From: Eurosta solidaginis
Lineage: Eukaryota; Arthropoda; Insecta; Diptera; Tephritidae
DNA length: 64,000 nucleotides
Reading direction: 5' to 3'
NCBI RefSeq assembly: GCF_040869045.1
Contig: NC_090323.1
Location: forward strand, 171,638,083-171,702,082
The position numbers were made by a program, and so were the translations under genes. How positions within the stretch are numbered: the first letter of the stretch is position 1; every line of letters begins with the position of its first letter. The notes beneath the pieces are model-generated. The model was not told where the DNA came from, did not search any database, and saw nothing but the letters and a program-made list of their open reading frames with translations. Of this stretch, positions 30,823 through 42,579 are shown piece after piece.

Positions 30823-32103
30823 TCATTCTTTCTGTGAAATTATTTCCTTTGTTTTAGTGCATACATTAGGGTTTGTCAGTACCAGTGTTTTTTTCGCAGG
30901 TACCTTCGGTTTTGTTTTGTTTGGCGCATTTGCTCCACATCTCTTTGCACGATCTACTGCCTTTGATTTTGGTGGTCTTTGTGGAATCGCCTTCATCAGT
31001 ACTCGCTTACTGCTGCACCCTTTCTCCAAACTGAAGTTGAGTGGTACATCCTGGTTCTTATAGTGCATGTTCCTTCTTTGCATGCCGATCCTGATGTCAT
31101 GGTCAACTAAGAAGTCCAATCCCAATATGACTTCATCAACGATTTCCGCCACAACGAATTTGTTTAGAACCTTGACATTCCCAATTAAGACTTCACAGAT
31201 CACTTCTCCCTGGACTTGGTTATAATCGCCAGTGACCGTACGCAACCTTACTCCAGGTAATGGCTTTACTCTCCTATTGACCAAATCAGATCGGATTAAG
31301 GAGTGAGATGCGCCCGTATCTATAGTCAGTTCACGATCATTGCCATCCACATTCTCTCTGACGATAAGACTGCTTGATTTCCTTCCAATTTGCGACACAG
31401 ATATTACAGGACATTCAGTAGCTGGAGTTAGCTGTCTATCTTTAAATTTTACTCGCTCTTGCTCATCCCCTCCAGCTTTGATATTATGAGCACCCTTGCT
31501 GTTGAAACCACTAGGATAAAGATCGCAATGACGTGCAATGTGACCGGGCTTCCCGCATTTGAAGCATTCGGTAACTCTTTCACTCCGCTTTTGCGATCGT
31601 TTCAGCACCTCCAATATTGTGTTCACACAGTCTTGCCTTTCTACCTCCACACGGCGTGCTTTGAACGTTGGCTTACACAGAAGCGATGCTGTTTCCTGAA
31701 TCAGAGCATGCGACACCGTTTCTGTGAATATAGTCTTTGGGTTTGCGTATGTCGCTCGCTTTATTTCCCCGTCCCGTATGCCATTTATAAAGCTCTGGAT
31801 TTTCACCCTTTCGGTGTATTTCAAGGGTGCGTCCGCATTCGCTAAATGTGCCAGACCTTCAGCATCCGACGCAAACTCTTGCAATGTTTCACCAGGCCTC
31901 TGGAAGCGGTTCAGTAACTCCATTTGGTATATCTGTCTCCTATGCTCGGTTCCGTGTCGTCTCTCTAGAGCGCCGATCAATGCTTCATAACAGTTCCGTT
32001 CGCTTTCTGGAATGGTTTGTAAGATCTCAGCTGCAGGCCCTTTCAATGCCATGAAAAGTGCAGCTACTTTATCATCCGTATTCCAGTTGTTTACTGCTGA
32101 CAT
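30823..32103 (-). CDS. G2 capsid-zinc knuckle-protease polyprotein
   Basis: 426 codons, the best-preserved frame of the family. About 1-150 is capsid: KVAALFMALKGPAAEILQ, EHRRQIYQMELLNRFQRPGE and EYTERVKIQSFIN-like YTERVKIQSFINGIRDGE. About 205-218 is the knuckle CFKCGKPGHIARHC (CCHC intact). About 275-375 is the aspartic protease with LTIDTGASHSLI at its catalytic D-T-G and VILGLDFLVDHDI as the second conserved block. The C-terminus is Lys-rich. It needs the upstream gag part (32244-32849) but is separated from it by stops near 32110-32243. RT should follow but does not. Confidence 0.85.
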   Translation of the reverse strand: MSAVNNWNTDDKVAALFMALKGPAAEILQTIPESERNCYEALIGALERRHGTEHRRQIYQMELLNRFQRPGETLQEFASDAEGLAHLANADAPLKYTERVKIQSFINGIRDGEIKRATYANPKTIFTETVSHALIQETASLLCKPTFKARRVEVERQDCVNTILEVLKRSQKRSERVTECFKCGKPGHIARHCDLYPSGFNSKGAHNIKAGGDEQERVKFKDRQLTPATECPVISVSQIGRKSSSLIVRENVDGNDRELTIDTGASHSLIRSDLVNRRVKPLPGVRLRTVTGDYNQVQGEVICEVLIGNVKVLNKFVVAEIVDEVILGLDFLVDHDIRIGMQRRNMHYKNQDVPLNFSLEKGCSSKRVLMKAIPQRPPKSKAVDRAKRCGANAPNKTKPKVPAKKTLVLTNPNVCTKTKEIISQKE

Positions 32104-32243
32104 CTTCTCAAATTGTAGCGTAAAGGCCTGGGAAGGAACAGAAACGTCAAAGGCTGGTGTTTTTACCTTTGGATTGCTTGCAGAAAAAGCTGGGTGATTT
32201 AATTGCCACCTTGTATACGACCTCTCAAAGTATCCACCTCGGC

Positions 32244-32849
32244 TTAGATTTTTTCCTCAAACTGCGTTATTTTCTCGTCCATACGCGTTTGGAGTTTTGG
32301 TGATATGCGCGCCTCTTGTGTTTCGAGTTGTACTGTTATGCGTGTCTCTTGTTGTTTTAGTTGTGTTTCCATCTTGGTTGTTATACTAGTCTCCTGCGGT
32401 TCCAGTTGAGATGCCATATATGTCTTCTGTTCTTCGAGTTGAGATGACATTTGCGAAGACATTACTGAAATGCCTGTCTCCTGTGATTCCATCTTGAATA
32501 TTATACGTGTCTCCTGGGATTCCAGATGGGATACTATATACGTCTTCTGTTCTTCCAGTTGAGATGACATTTCGGTTGATATTTGTGAGGACATTTGCTC
32601 CAGCATTGCTAGTATCGCGTTAGTGTCAACACTTGCCAATGGATTCGGAATCTCTATTTTCTCCTCCATTTTTGTCGCTGACTCTTCCACATCAGGATAA
32701 AAGACATACTCGTCCATATTAATTCCTTCCAACTCCATTACCTCTCGTAGCCGTGCTTGAAGTTCGATCTTATTTCCGGTTGTATTCAACCCACGGTTCT
32801 CCAACTGCTTTTTCAGTTGCTGGATCCTTAACTCACTTAACTTCGCCAT
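32244..32849 (-). CDS. G2 gag N-terminus: SAP-like domain and coiled coil
   Basis: 201 codons from ATG at 32847-32849. Residues ~4-38 (LSELRIQQLKKQLENRGL then NTTGNKIELQARLREVM) match a SAP motif, a two-helix DNA/chromatin-binding fold with the pattern L-x-x-L-K-x-x-L-x-x-R-G-L-x-x-x-G-x-K-x-x-L-x-x-R-L. Residues ~85-201 are a long coiled coil of QLEEQKTYM/QETRI repeats. The frame ends EEKI-stop, where G3 continues KTYAEVAALKG. A SAP head on a Gypsy gag could direct the particle to chromatin; this is inference. Confidence 0.8.
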   Translation of the reverse strand: MAKLSELRIQQLKKQLENRGLNTTGNKIELQARLREVMELEGINMDEYVFYPDVEESATKMEEKIEIPNPLASVDTNAILAMLEQMSSQISTEMSSQLEEQKTYIVSHLESQETRIIFKMESQETGISVMSSQMSSQLEEQKTYMASQLEPQETSITTKMETQLKQQETRITVQLETQEARISPKLQTRMDEKITQFEEKI

Positions 32850-32908
32850 GTCCTTGTTAGGCTCTGCAACTCTGGAATTTATTCAAAAATTCCTTTTATG
32901 ACACCAAT

Positions 32909-33454
32909 TGTAACGGATTTAGTGCAATTCCTCCTATTTGCAACCTTCTACCAACGTTTGAATCACTAAACTGTTGAATTAATAACTCCACTATTCAATA
33001 ACGCAAAATGGCCTTACTTCATAATAACACTTCTACTTCTCGACAGATAGCGTGTTTAAATCAAACTGATTCGTCATGTCTCAGCTGGTGCTTTTATGCT
33101 CTTTGGTTTCCCCGTTGAAATATTTGTAAGCGTTTATATTTATAGAATTTGCTATTTGTTTACCAGCTATATCTGCAGATGCACGAATGTTATAGCTTCT
33201 CGCATAGCCCATGCGCGTGTATATGTGAGTGATACTTCCAAAGATGATTGCCTACTTTTGGGAGTATATCAGATAAGATATGCATGTGTTTGTGCGTCTC
33301 TCTCCGCTGCGTGTACATACATATGTGCAGACATATTGATTGATTCGTTTATGTAGATACAAATGACTGCCTGCTTTATTGTTGTTGTGGCTTTATTTAC
33401 TTAGAATCGGATTAGTGATGTGAGTATCACTTAGTGTCACTAATATTCGTCGCA
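32909..33454 (-). mobile_element. Gypsy-type LTR-c (5' LTR of G2)
   Basis: 546 bp from TGTAACGGATTTAGTGC to AATATTCGTCGCA in plus orientation. It is adjacent to the primer-binding-site-like sequence on its left. Its right flank goes straight into family B (ATATATACCACCGATCC). The left flank of LTR-a is also family B, but the two flanks are not a simple short target duplication. Confidence 0.87.
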
Positions 33455-35100
33455 ATATATACCACCGATCCTTATGATTTTTTCAGACAACAATATATGC
33501 TATAAATGTAAGCATTTGGTGAAATTTGAACATATCTAAACTATTTTTAAGATAAATATAAAATAAACAAGTAAGGACGGGACTGAACAATAATCTTATC
33601 CCATTCGTAATCTTCAAATAATGAGCTGTATAAGATAAGAAATATATAGTGAACAGATGTACATACCTAAACGATTTTAAGATATATATATAAAAAACGG
33701 GAAAACCCCCCCTTATCTGAACGATCGGTTGTATGGGATTTATATTATATATAGCTCCGATTGAAATGTATTTTACAGGAAATCTTCTATGATATATTAG
33801 AATAAATATCACCAAGTTTAAAGTTTTTATATTGGAAATTAAGGAAGAAATTGCCAAAATATTTTCTATCTGAACGATCTGTTGTATGGGATATATACTA
33901 TATATAGCTCTGTTCAAAGTGATTTTTTGAGAAAACCTTCTATGATATATTAAAATATATATCACCGAGTTTCACCTTTATACTTTCTAAATTAAGGGAG
34001 AAATGGCCAAAAATCTTTCTATCTGAATTATCGCTTGAATGGGATATAACTATGTATAGCTCCGATTAAAGTGATTTTTTGAGGATATCTTCTATGATAT
34101 ATTAGAATATATATCACCGAGTTTCACGTTTATACTTTCTAATTTGCGGCAGGAATGACCAAAATCGTCTTATCTGAACGATCGGTTGTATGGGAGATAT
34201 ATGTTATAGTGGTCCGATCCTACCGGATCCGACGAATATCTAATATAATACAAAACTACATCTTTGTGCCAAATTTCATTGAGATATCGCAAAATTTGAG
34301 GGACTAGTTTGCGTTCAAATAGACAGACGGACGGACGGACAGACGGACATGGCTATATCAACTCAGTTCGTCGCCCTGATCAATTCGGTATACTTAATGG
34401 TGAGTCTATCTTCTATATTTCTCAACGTTACAAACATCGGACCAAAGTTAATATATCATTTCATATTCATGAAAGGTATAAAAATAGGTAGGTACTTTGT
34501 GTGAGGATGCAAAGCTTCACGTTTTTTGTGGACTGCATGTAAAAACTATGACTACGAATCACGTATTACAACAATATATGACGTAAACGTAAGTATTTGA
34601 TGAAATTTGAAGCTTCTAGCCGTAAGAAAGGGGTAAAAATGACAGTTCATATGGGGTATATAATATATATACCACCGATCTCTATGATTTTTTCAGACAA
34701 CAATATTACTATACACGTAAGAGTGTTGTCAAATTTGAAGATTCTAACTAACTGTTAAAATGGGACTAAAATTGCAAAAATATATATATATTTACTATAT
34801 ATATATATATATATACTATATATACCATCATATATATATATTATATATATAACCGATCTCTATGATTTTTTCACATAACAATATATACTATACACATAAG
34901 CGAATGGTGAAATTTGAAGCTTATAGCTGTTAAAATGGGATAGAAATTGCGAAAAGTTTCTTATCTGAACAACCGGTTGTATGAGATATATACTATATAT
35001 AACACCGATCTCTTTGATTTTTTTAGACAACAATATATGCCATATACGTAAGCTTTTGGTGATATTTGAAGCTTCTATCTGTTAAAATGGGCCTGAAGTT
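33455..35100. repeat. Family B repeat, long copy B2 with internal tandems
   Basis: Non-coding. 33714-34180 holds three units of ~153 bp starting at TATCTGAACGATCGGTTGTA (33714, 33867, 34020, 34171). A GACGGACGGACGGACAGACG tract at 34320-34343, a (TA)n tract at 34776-34850 and repeats of ACCGATCTCTATGATTTTTT at ~34675, 34850 and 35000 follow. (GTCY)n plus (TA)n around conserved DNA is the mini-me layout, so B is probably a second mini-me/DINE-like family. Confidence 0.7.
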
Positions 35101-37545
35101 CAGCAAAAGTTTCGAAATGACCCTACCGGGCTCCCGGACGGATCTCAAAAACCACCCAGAAAATATCCAGGTAGGGTTCCTAAATTATCCCGACATAGTC
35201 AAGAAAAAGTTCCGAAATGACCCCGAGGGGATCCACGACGTATCGCGAATACCATACAGAAATGATTCCGGAAAGGTCCCCAAATGATCCCGAAATAGTC
35301 CGGAAGTGCCCCCGAGTGGATCCCGCACGGATCCAGAAATGATCCCGGAAGGGTCCCAAAACTATCCCGAAAAAGTAACAAAAAAATCTCGAAATTACTC
35401 CTACGGCATCCCGGACGGATCCTGAGATGACATCGGAAGGATCCCCAAATTACCCTGATGGAGCCGGCAAACCATCAAGAATTGATGCCGGAAGGGTCCC
35501 CAAATGATCCCGAAATAATACAGAAAAAGTCATGAAATGACACCTAAAGGGTCTCCAAATGATCCCGAAATAGTCCCTAAAAAGTCCCGAAATTACCCTA
35601 ACGGGTTCTCGTACAAATCCCGAAATCCATCCAGAAGTGATGCCGGAAGGGTCCCCATATGATCCCGTATTAGTCCTGAAAAGTTCGGCAACGACCCAGA
35701 CGGGCTCCCGAACGGATCCCGAAAACCATCCACAAATGATCCCGAAATAGTCCCGAAGAAGTCCCGAAATGACCCAGACGGGATCTCGAACGGATCCCTA
35801 AATGACCCTAAAGGGATCACGGACAGATCCCGAAATCCATCCAGGAATGAACTTGGAAGGGTCCCAAAATAATCCTGAAATAGTCTCGGAAAAGTCCAGA
35901 AATTACCCTGACGGGATCTCGAACGGATCCTGAAAACCATGCTTAAATGATCCCGAAAAAGGCCTGAAATGAACCTGACGGACTCCCGTACGGATCCCGA
36001 AAACCATCCAGAAATGATGCCGGTAGGTACCCCAAATGATCCTGAAATAGTCCCGAAATGACACCGACGGGATCCCGGACGGATCCCGAAAACCAACCAG
36101 AAATGATGCCGGTAGGTCCCCAAATGGTCCCGAAACGACCCCGTCGGGACAGATCCCGAAAACCATCCAAAAATTATCCCGTGATAGTCCCGAAGAGGTC
36201 CCGAAATGACCCAGACGGGATCTCGAACGGATTCCTAAATGACCCTAAAGGGATCACGGACAGATCCCGAAATCCATCCAGGAATGATCTTGGAAGGGTC
36301 CCAAAATAATCCTGAAATAGTCTCGGAAAAGTCCAGAAATTACCCTGACGGGATCTCGAACGGATCCTGAAAACCATGCTTAAATGATCCCGAAAAAGGC
36401 CTGAAATGAACCTGACGGACTCCCGTACGGATCCCGAAAACCATCCATAAATGATACCGGTAGGTACCCCAAATGATCCCGAAATAGTCCCGAAATGACC
36501 CCGACGGGATCCCGGACGGATCCCGAAAACCAACCAGAAATGATGCAGGTAGGTACCCCAAATGGTCCCGAAACGAGCCCGTCGGGATACCTAAAACTAT
36601 CCACAAATGATGCCGGAAAGGTCCCCAAATTATCCCCTAATAAGCCCGAAATGACGCTGACGGAATCCCAGATTGATCCCGAAAACCATCCAGAAATGAT
36701 GGCGAAAGGGTCCCCAAATGATCCCGTATTAGTCTCGAAATGACCCCGAGGGGATCCCGGACGGATCCCGAAAACCATCTAGAATGATGCCTGAAGGTAC
36801 CCCAAATGATATCGAAAAAGTCCTGAAATGACCCCGATGAGATCCCGGACGAATGCCGAAAACCATCCAGATATGATGCCAAAAGGAACCCCAAATGATC
36901 CCGAAAATGTCCCGAAATTACCCCGATGGGATCCCGGACGGATACCGAAAACCATCCAGAAATGATGCCGGTAGGTTCCCCAAATTATCCCGAAATAGTC
37001 CCGAAACGACCCTGACGGGATCGCAAACGGATACCGAAAACCATCCAGAAATGATGCCGAAAGGGTCCCCAAATGATCCCGTATTAGTCGAGAAAAAGTG
37101 CCAAAATGACCCCGACGGGATCCCGCACGGATCTCGAAACCCATCCAGAAATGATGCCGGGAGATACCCCTAATGATCCCGAAATAGCCCCGAAATGGCC
37201 CCGACGGGATCCCGAATGGATCCCTAAAACCATCCAGGAATGATTACGGAAGGACCCAAAATGACCCCGAAAAACTTCCGTAGTGATCCCGGAAACCGTA
37301 AAGAATTTATCTCTCAAAGGTACGCAAATTATCCCGAAAATACCCCGACGGGATGCCGGCCGGATCCCGAAACCCATCCAAAAATGATGCCGGAAGGGTC
37401 CCCAAATGATCGCGAAATAGTGTCGAAATTATCCCGGAATAGTCCCGAAAATGTCCCAAAATAACCCCGACGAGATCCCGGACGGATACCGAAAACCATC
37501 CAGAAATGATCCCGGAAGGGTCTCGATATGACCCTGACGGGATTA
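35101..37545. repeat. 89-bp minisatellite array I (about 27 units)
   Basis: The unit is roughly AAATGATCCCGAAATAGTCC, then CGAAATGACCCCGACGGGAT, then CCCGGACGGATCCCGAAAAC, then CATCCAGAAATGATGCCGGAAGGGTCCCC. Units vary by substitutions and 5-10-bp indels, and some carry CGTATTAGTCGAGAAAAAG instead of the AATAGTCC block. It is GC-richer than its surroundings. Long open frames exist on the minus strand in all three phases but only because the unit lacks stops. Confidence 0.92.
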
Positions 37546-37944
37546 CAAATAAGGTGAAACTAATTAATAATAAAAGCATGTTAATAAGGCAGCAGGCGCG
37601 TTGAAGCGAATGAAGAGTTACAAACAAACATACCGGTAAAAGTAATAAAAGCGTGCTAATAAAAACATTTTATGGATGGAGGATAGCGGGAGGATACGGA
37701 GAGCACCACCGATCGTTTTTCCAAAACTGTTTAGATCTCGATCTGTATGATCCAGATGCCAAAAATTGTTGATTTAGATTTATATTGAGTTATAACAATT
37801 TATAGATTTTGCACCAGAGGGGGTAAGGGGAACGGGGGTGAGGAGATGGAGGATGTCACTATTCACTTTGTAATACCATCGAATTATTTGACCTATATAG
37901 TTTGTAATATTGGTGGTCAGTAAAGGTAAAGTCAGAGTATGTAA
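37546..37944. repeat. Array-flanking module R, copy 1
   Basis: It starts GATTACAAATAAGGTGAA, then GTTAATAAGGCAGCAGG, AATAAAAGCGTGCTAATAAA, GATCGTTT, TTAGATCTCGATCTGTATGA and ATATTGAGTTATAA...TTTATAGATTTT. 42580-42984 is a second copy in the same position relative to an array. Non-coding. Confidence 0.85.
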
Positions 37945-38513
37945 AAATTATTAAAAAGTAAATTTTCGAAGGGGTCGTGGGACCCCCCCCCCCCCCCTCT
38001 TTCCATGTTCGAAAAAAGTTTCGCTAGTAGACTATTGTCTGTGTCCCAAATTTCATAAAAATCCGCGTAGCCGTTCCGGCTTAATTCAGTCACAAAAACA
38101 AAAAAATATAATAATTAAATTTTAACTTTATCTAGGGGGTGGGGACCTCCCCCCTTTTTAAAAATATATAGCTAGTAGATCCTTCTAGACTATTGCCTAT
38201 ATGTGAGCCAAATTTCATCCAAATCCGTCCAGCCGTTCTTGCGTGATTGAGGCACAAAGACAAACGTCTGGACATACAAACATCCACACATCCTAACATC
38301 CAAACATCTAAACATCCAAACATCCAAACTTTCCCATTTATAATATAACTAGTCTTTACCCCGCAGCCCCGTCCGCAAGGAGAAAATAAAACATATGGGC
38401 TACTCACGCTAGCCTGCTTATCAAGCAGTCTGTTCAAAAAATGTTTCTGTCTAATGTACTTTATATTTGTAATAGAGTAAAAAAAAATAACTAAATGAGC
38501 TGATAAACTGGTA
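37945..38513. repeat. Array-flanking module L, copy 1
   Basis: GGGGTCGTGGGACC, a 15-base C-run (37983-37997), CTGTGTCCCAAATTTCAT, ATATAATAATTAAA, GGGGACCTCCCC, TGAGCCAAATTTCATCCAAATC and TATGGGCTACTCACGCTAGCC. Copy 2 at 40330-40756 has the same order and also ends at an array start. It contains CAAACATCCAAACATC short repeats (38270-38330). Non-coding. Confidence 0.85.
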
Positions 38514-38985
38514 GGGTCCCCATGAAATAACCCCGACGGTATGGCGGACCAAGACGGGATCCCGGGCGGGTCCCGAAAACTATCCAGAATTGATCTCTGA
38601 AGGATCTGCAAATGATCCCGTAATATTCCACAATAAGTTCCGACATTACCCTGACGGGATCCCGAAAACCATCCGCAAATGATGGCGGAAGAGTCCCCAA
38701 ATGATCCCCAAAAAGTCCCGACATTACGCTGACGTGATCCCTGACGGATCCCGAAAACCATCCAGAAATGATGCCGGAAGGGTCCCCAAAGGATCCTGAA
38801 ATAGTCACGAAATGGCCCTAACGGGGTCCTGGACGGATCCCGAAAACCAGCCAAAAATGATGCCCGAAGAGTTCTCAAATGATATCGAAAAAGTCCCGAA
38901 ATTACCCTGATGAGATCCCGGACGGATAACGAAAACCATCCAGAAATAATGCCGGAGGGGTCTCCAAATGGGGATGTTGCGGCAT
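38514..38985. repeat. 89-bp minisatellite array II (about 5 units, truncated)
   Basis: Same unit as array I (GACGGATCCCGAAAACCATC, GATGCCGGAAGGGTCCCC). It stops at about 38965-38985 within a unit and is followed by unrelated AT-rich DNA, so this end is broken. Confidence 0.9.
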
Positions 38986-40329
38986 AATTTCGAAATTATT
39001 TCCCAGATTTCAGGACTATCTAGTAATCTTTTCGAGATCGTTAATGGAAACATATCAAGAATCGGGATCAAGAATATTTTCAGATTTATTTGCGAAATCG
39101 GTGCAAGATAATTTTAAGACCAATCCGAAATTATTTTCAAAACCATTTCACCATTATTGAGAGATAATTTAAAAATTTTTTTTGAAATTATTATAAACTA
39201 ATTTCGGAATAGAATCTTTATTTTGAACTATTTAGGGGCCACTTCGGGACTCTTTCACTAAACTTAAGAGTTACGGTAAGTACCTAAGCTAAAATTTTAT
39301 ATTGTCATGAAAACACCTGAAAAAAGTGAATGTAATAAACTTTTTTTTTTGCAAGAGAATTATAACTATTCTACAACTCATTACATATTTCAATATTTCA
39401 TAATTTCGTTATTTTCTTTGTACGATGTACCTACAACTTGATATTGCACGAAGTTTGAAAGTCTGTTAAAGCGAAATATTTGCGAAAGAGTGATTTGTGT
39501 GACCATTGGCCATTGATCACCTGAAATTTTACTCGAGGCCATAGAAACCAGGTGAGCATAGCCTTATATCACTCGCTATTTCTCTCTACGAAATATTTTT
39601 TAAATTAAAAAGTAAATATTATCTAGCGATCAAAGGGTTTTAATTAGTAATTATTTTGTTTATTGAACTGAAAAGAACACAAAAGAATTGCTAACGAGAA
39701 ATTAGTTAAGTTTTCCGTTGTGTCGTGAGAGTAAATATAAATAAGGAAACGTTTTTTCTTCAAGTTTTCAGAAATTTGTATGAAAACAACTTAAAAATTT
39801 ATGTTAAAGCTATAAAAAACAAATCTTTATTTTCTAATCATTAGGCCCATTGTCTTGTTAAAGAACCTAAAACGTAGAGAAACATGTTTCAATGCGATCA
39901 TATATATGACATAATCCCCAAGTTTTTTACTTGAGATTATGCCAGTTCTTATAAGGTGTCATAATCCGAATTGGGATAATGTGACTTCTGAGTCTAAAAC
40001 GAAGATGTATATAAACAACTCGAGCAGTCACCTTAGGGTTCTGAGTAGTTTGCTTTTTTTGCCGAGCACCAAAGTTCGAGATCCTCTAGGATCCAGGATC
40101 CCCTAGGATTTTTCGGGCAACAGTCACCTTTTGACACATCATGCTGAATTCTGCCTTAACGATTTTTTTAAAAAAAATATTTTTTGATGTGGAAAAAATT
40201 ACACTCATATAAGATTTGTTGTCAAAACAGCATTTTGTGGTGTTGCTCTACATAAAAAATCTACGAAATAATGGAAAGTCAAACCAAACACTTTAATTTT
40301 GCACTATTTTGGTGTCAAATTTGAAAGTA
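38986..40329. other. AT-rich DNA without a recognised gene
   Basis: No frame with family features. The first ~250 bp carry degenerate GAAATTATTT phrases. There is an odd short GATCCTCTAGGATCCAGGAT cluster at about 40080-40110. Otherwise I see nothing in it. Confidence 0.5.
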
Positions 40330-40756
40330 CAAAATAGGAAAAAATATTACAAAGTAATTGTTCGAGGGGTCGTGGGACCACCGCCCCTTTCCGTGTTCGA
40401 AAAAGATTTCACGAGTATACTGTTTTCTGTGTCCCAAATTTCAATAAAATCCGTGTGGCCGTTCTGGCGTTCAGTCACAAATACGAAAAAATATAATAAT
40501 TAAAGTATAACTGTTCCAAGGGGATGGGGACCTCCCCCTTTTCAAAAACATATAGCTAGTGCATCCTGCTAGACTATTGGCTATATGTGTGCCAAATTTC
40601 ACCCAAATCCGTCTAGCCATTCTTTCGTGATTGAGTCCCAAATCAAACGTCTGGACATCAAACATTCAAACATCCAAGGAGAAAATTAAATATATGGGCT
40701 ATTCACGTTAGCCTGCTTATCAAGTTATCTGTTTAAAAAACTTTTTTCTGTCTAAT
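40330..40756. repeat. Array-flanking module L, copy 2
   Basis: Same order of phrases as 37945-38513 (GGGGTCGTGGGACC, TGTGTCCCAAATTTCA, GGGGACCTCCCCC, TATATGTGTGCCAAATTTCA, ATGGGCTATTCACG), then CTGTCTAATCC directly into array III. Confidence 0.85.
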
Positions 40757-42579
40757 CCGAAATGACCCCGACGGGATCCCGGAGGGATCCCGAAGACTAT
40801 CCAGAAATGTTGCCGGAAAGGTCCCCAACTGATCCCCTAATAGTCCCGAAATGACCCTGACGTGATCTCGTACGGATCCCTAAATAACCTGAGGGATCCC
40901 AGACAGATCTCGAAATCCATCCAGAAATGATCTTAGAAGGGCCCCAAAATGATCCCGAAATAGTATCGGAAAAGTCCAGAAATTACCTCGACGGAATCCT
41001 GGACGGATCCCAAAAATTATCCAGAAATGATGCCGGAAGGCAAATCAAATGATCCCGTATTAGTCGAGAAAAGTCCCAAAATGACCCCGACGGGATCCCG
41101 GACGGATCCCGAAAACCATCTAGAAATAATGCCGGAAGGCACCCCAAAGGATCCAACCATAGTCCCGAAATGACCCTGACGGGATCCCGAAAACCATCTA
41201 GAAATGGTGCTGGAAGTCCCGAAATGACCCCGACGGGATCCCGGACGCATTCCGAAAACCATCTAGGCATGATGCCGGAAGGTACCTCAAATGATCCAGG
41301 TCGGGAAAAAGTCCCAAAATGACCCTGACGGGATCCCGGACGGATCCCGAAAACCATCCATAAATGATGCCGAAAGGGTCCCTAAATGATCCCGAAATAG
41401 TCCTGAAATTACCCCGACGGGATCCCGGACGGATCCCGAAAACCATTCAGATATGATGCCGGATGGGTCCCCAAATGATCCCGTATTAGTCGAGAAAAAG
41501 TCTCAAAATGACTCTGATGGGATCCCGGACGGATCCCGAAAACCATCCAGAAATGATGCCGAAAAGGTCCCCAAATGATCCCATATTAGTCGAGAAAAAG
41601 ACCCGAAATGACCCCGACGGGATCCCGGACGGATCCCGAAAACCATCTAGAAATGATGCCGAAAGGGTCCCAAATGATCCCGAAATAGTCCCGAAATGAC
41701 CCCGACGGGATCCCGGACGGATCCCAAAAACCATCTAGAAATGATGCCGGAAAATACCCCAAATGATCCCGGATATAGTGCCGAAATGACCCTGACGGGA
41801 TCCCGGACGGATCCCGAAAACCATCTAGAAATGATGCCATAAGGCACCCCAAATGATCCCGAAATAGTCCCGAAATGACCCCATGGAATACCGGACGGAT
41901 CCCGAAAACCATCCAGATATGATGCCGAAAGGGTATCCAAATGATCCCGTATTAGTCGAGAAAAAGTCTCAAAATGACCCTGATGGGATCCCGGACGGAT
42001 CCCGAAAACCATCCAGAAATGAAGCCGAAAGGGTCCCCAAATGATCGCGTATTAGTCGAGAAAAAGTCCCGAAATGACTAAGACGGGATCCCGGACGGAT
42101 CCCGAAAACCATCGAGAAATGATGCCGAAAGGATCCCCAAATGATCCCGTATTAGTCGAGAAAGAGTCCCCAAATCACCCCGACGGGATCCCGGACGGAT
42201 CCTGAAAACCATCCAGAAATGATGCCGAAAGAGTCCCCAAATGATCCCGTATTAGTCGAAAAAAAGTTCCGAAATGACTCCGACGGGATGCTGGACGGAT
42301 CCCGAAACCCATCCAGAAATGATGCCGGAAGGGTCCCCAAATGATCGCGAAATTGTCCCGAAATGATCGCGGAATAGTCCCGAAAATTTCCCAAAACAAC
42401 CCCGACGGGATCCCGAACGGATCCCGAAAACTATACAGAAATGGTCCGGGAATGGTCCCAAAATGATCCCGCAATAGTCCCGAAAAAGTGCCGAAATTAC
42501 CCCGGCGGGATCCCGGACGGATCCCGAAAACAATCCAGAAATGATCCAGGAAGGGTCTCGATATGACCCTAACGGGATT
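40757..42579. repeat. 89-bp minisatellite array III (about 20 units)
   Basis: Same unit family as array I. It is more homogeneous in the middle (41400-42300), where the CGTATTAGTCGAGAAAAAG variant dominates. Regular GGGATCCCGGACGGATCCCG blocks contain nested 10-bp palindromes. Flanked by L on the left and R on the right. Confidence 0.92.

Larger units (their letters stand above)
30443..32908 (-). mobile_element. Gypsy-type internal region G2 (no RT)
   Basis: Same organisation as G1 but longer. The 5' side (right) has a TGACACCAAT|TGTAAC border (primer-binding site TGGTGTCA on the minus strand), followed by gag with an intact SAP-like start, a gag/protease frame of 426 codons and the integrase end. 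RT, RNase H and the integrase core are absent. The protease-to-integrase junction at 30790-30825 is that of G1 and G3. Confidence 0.85.

Noticed and set aside
35590..42530. Many minus-strand open frames of 80-180 codons in the arrays
   Set aside because: They are translations of the 89-bp unit in rotating frames, with no start or homology of their own; kept only as a finding on missing stops.
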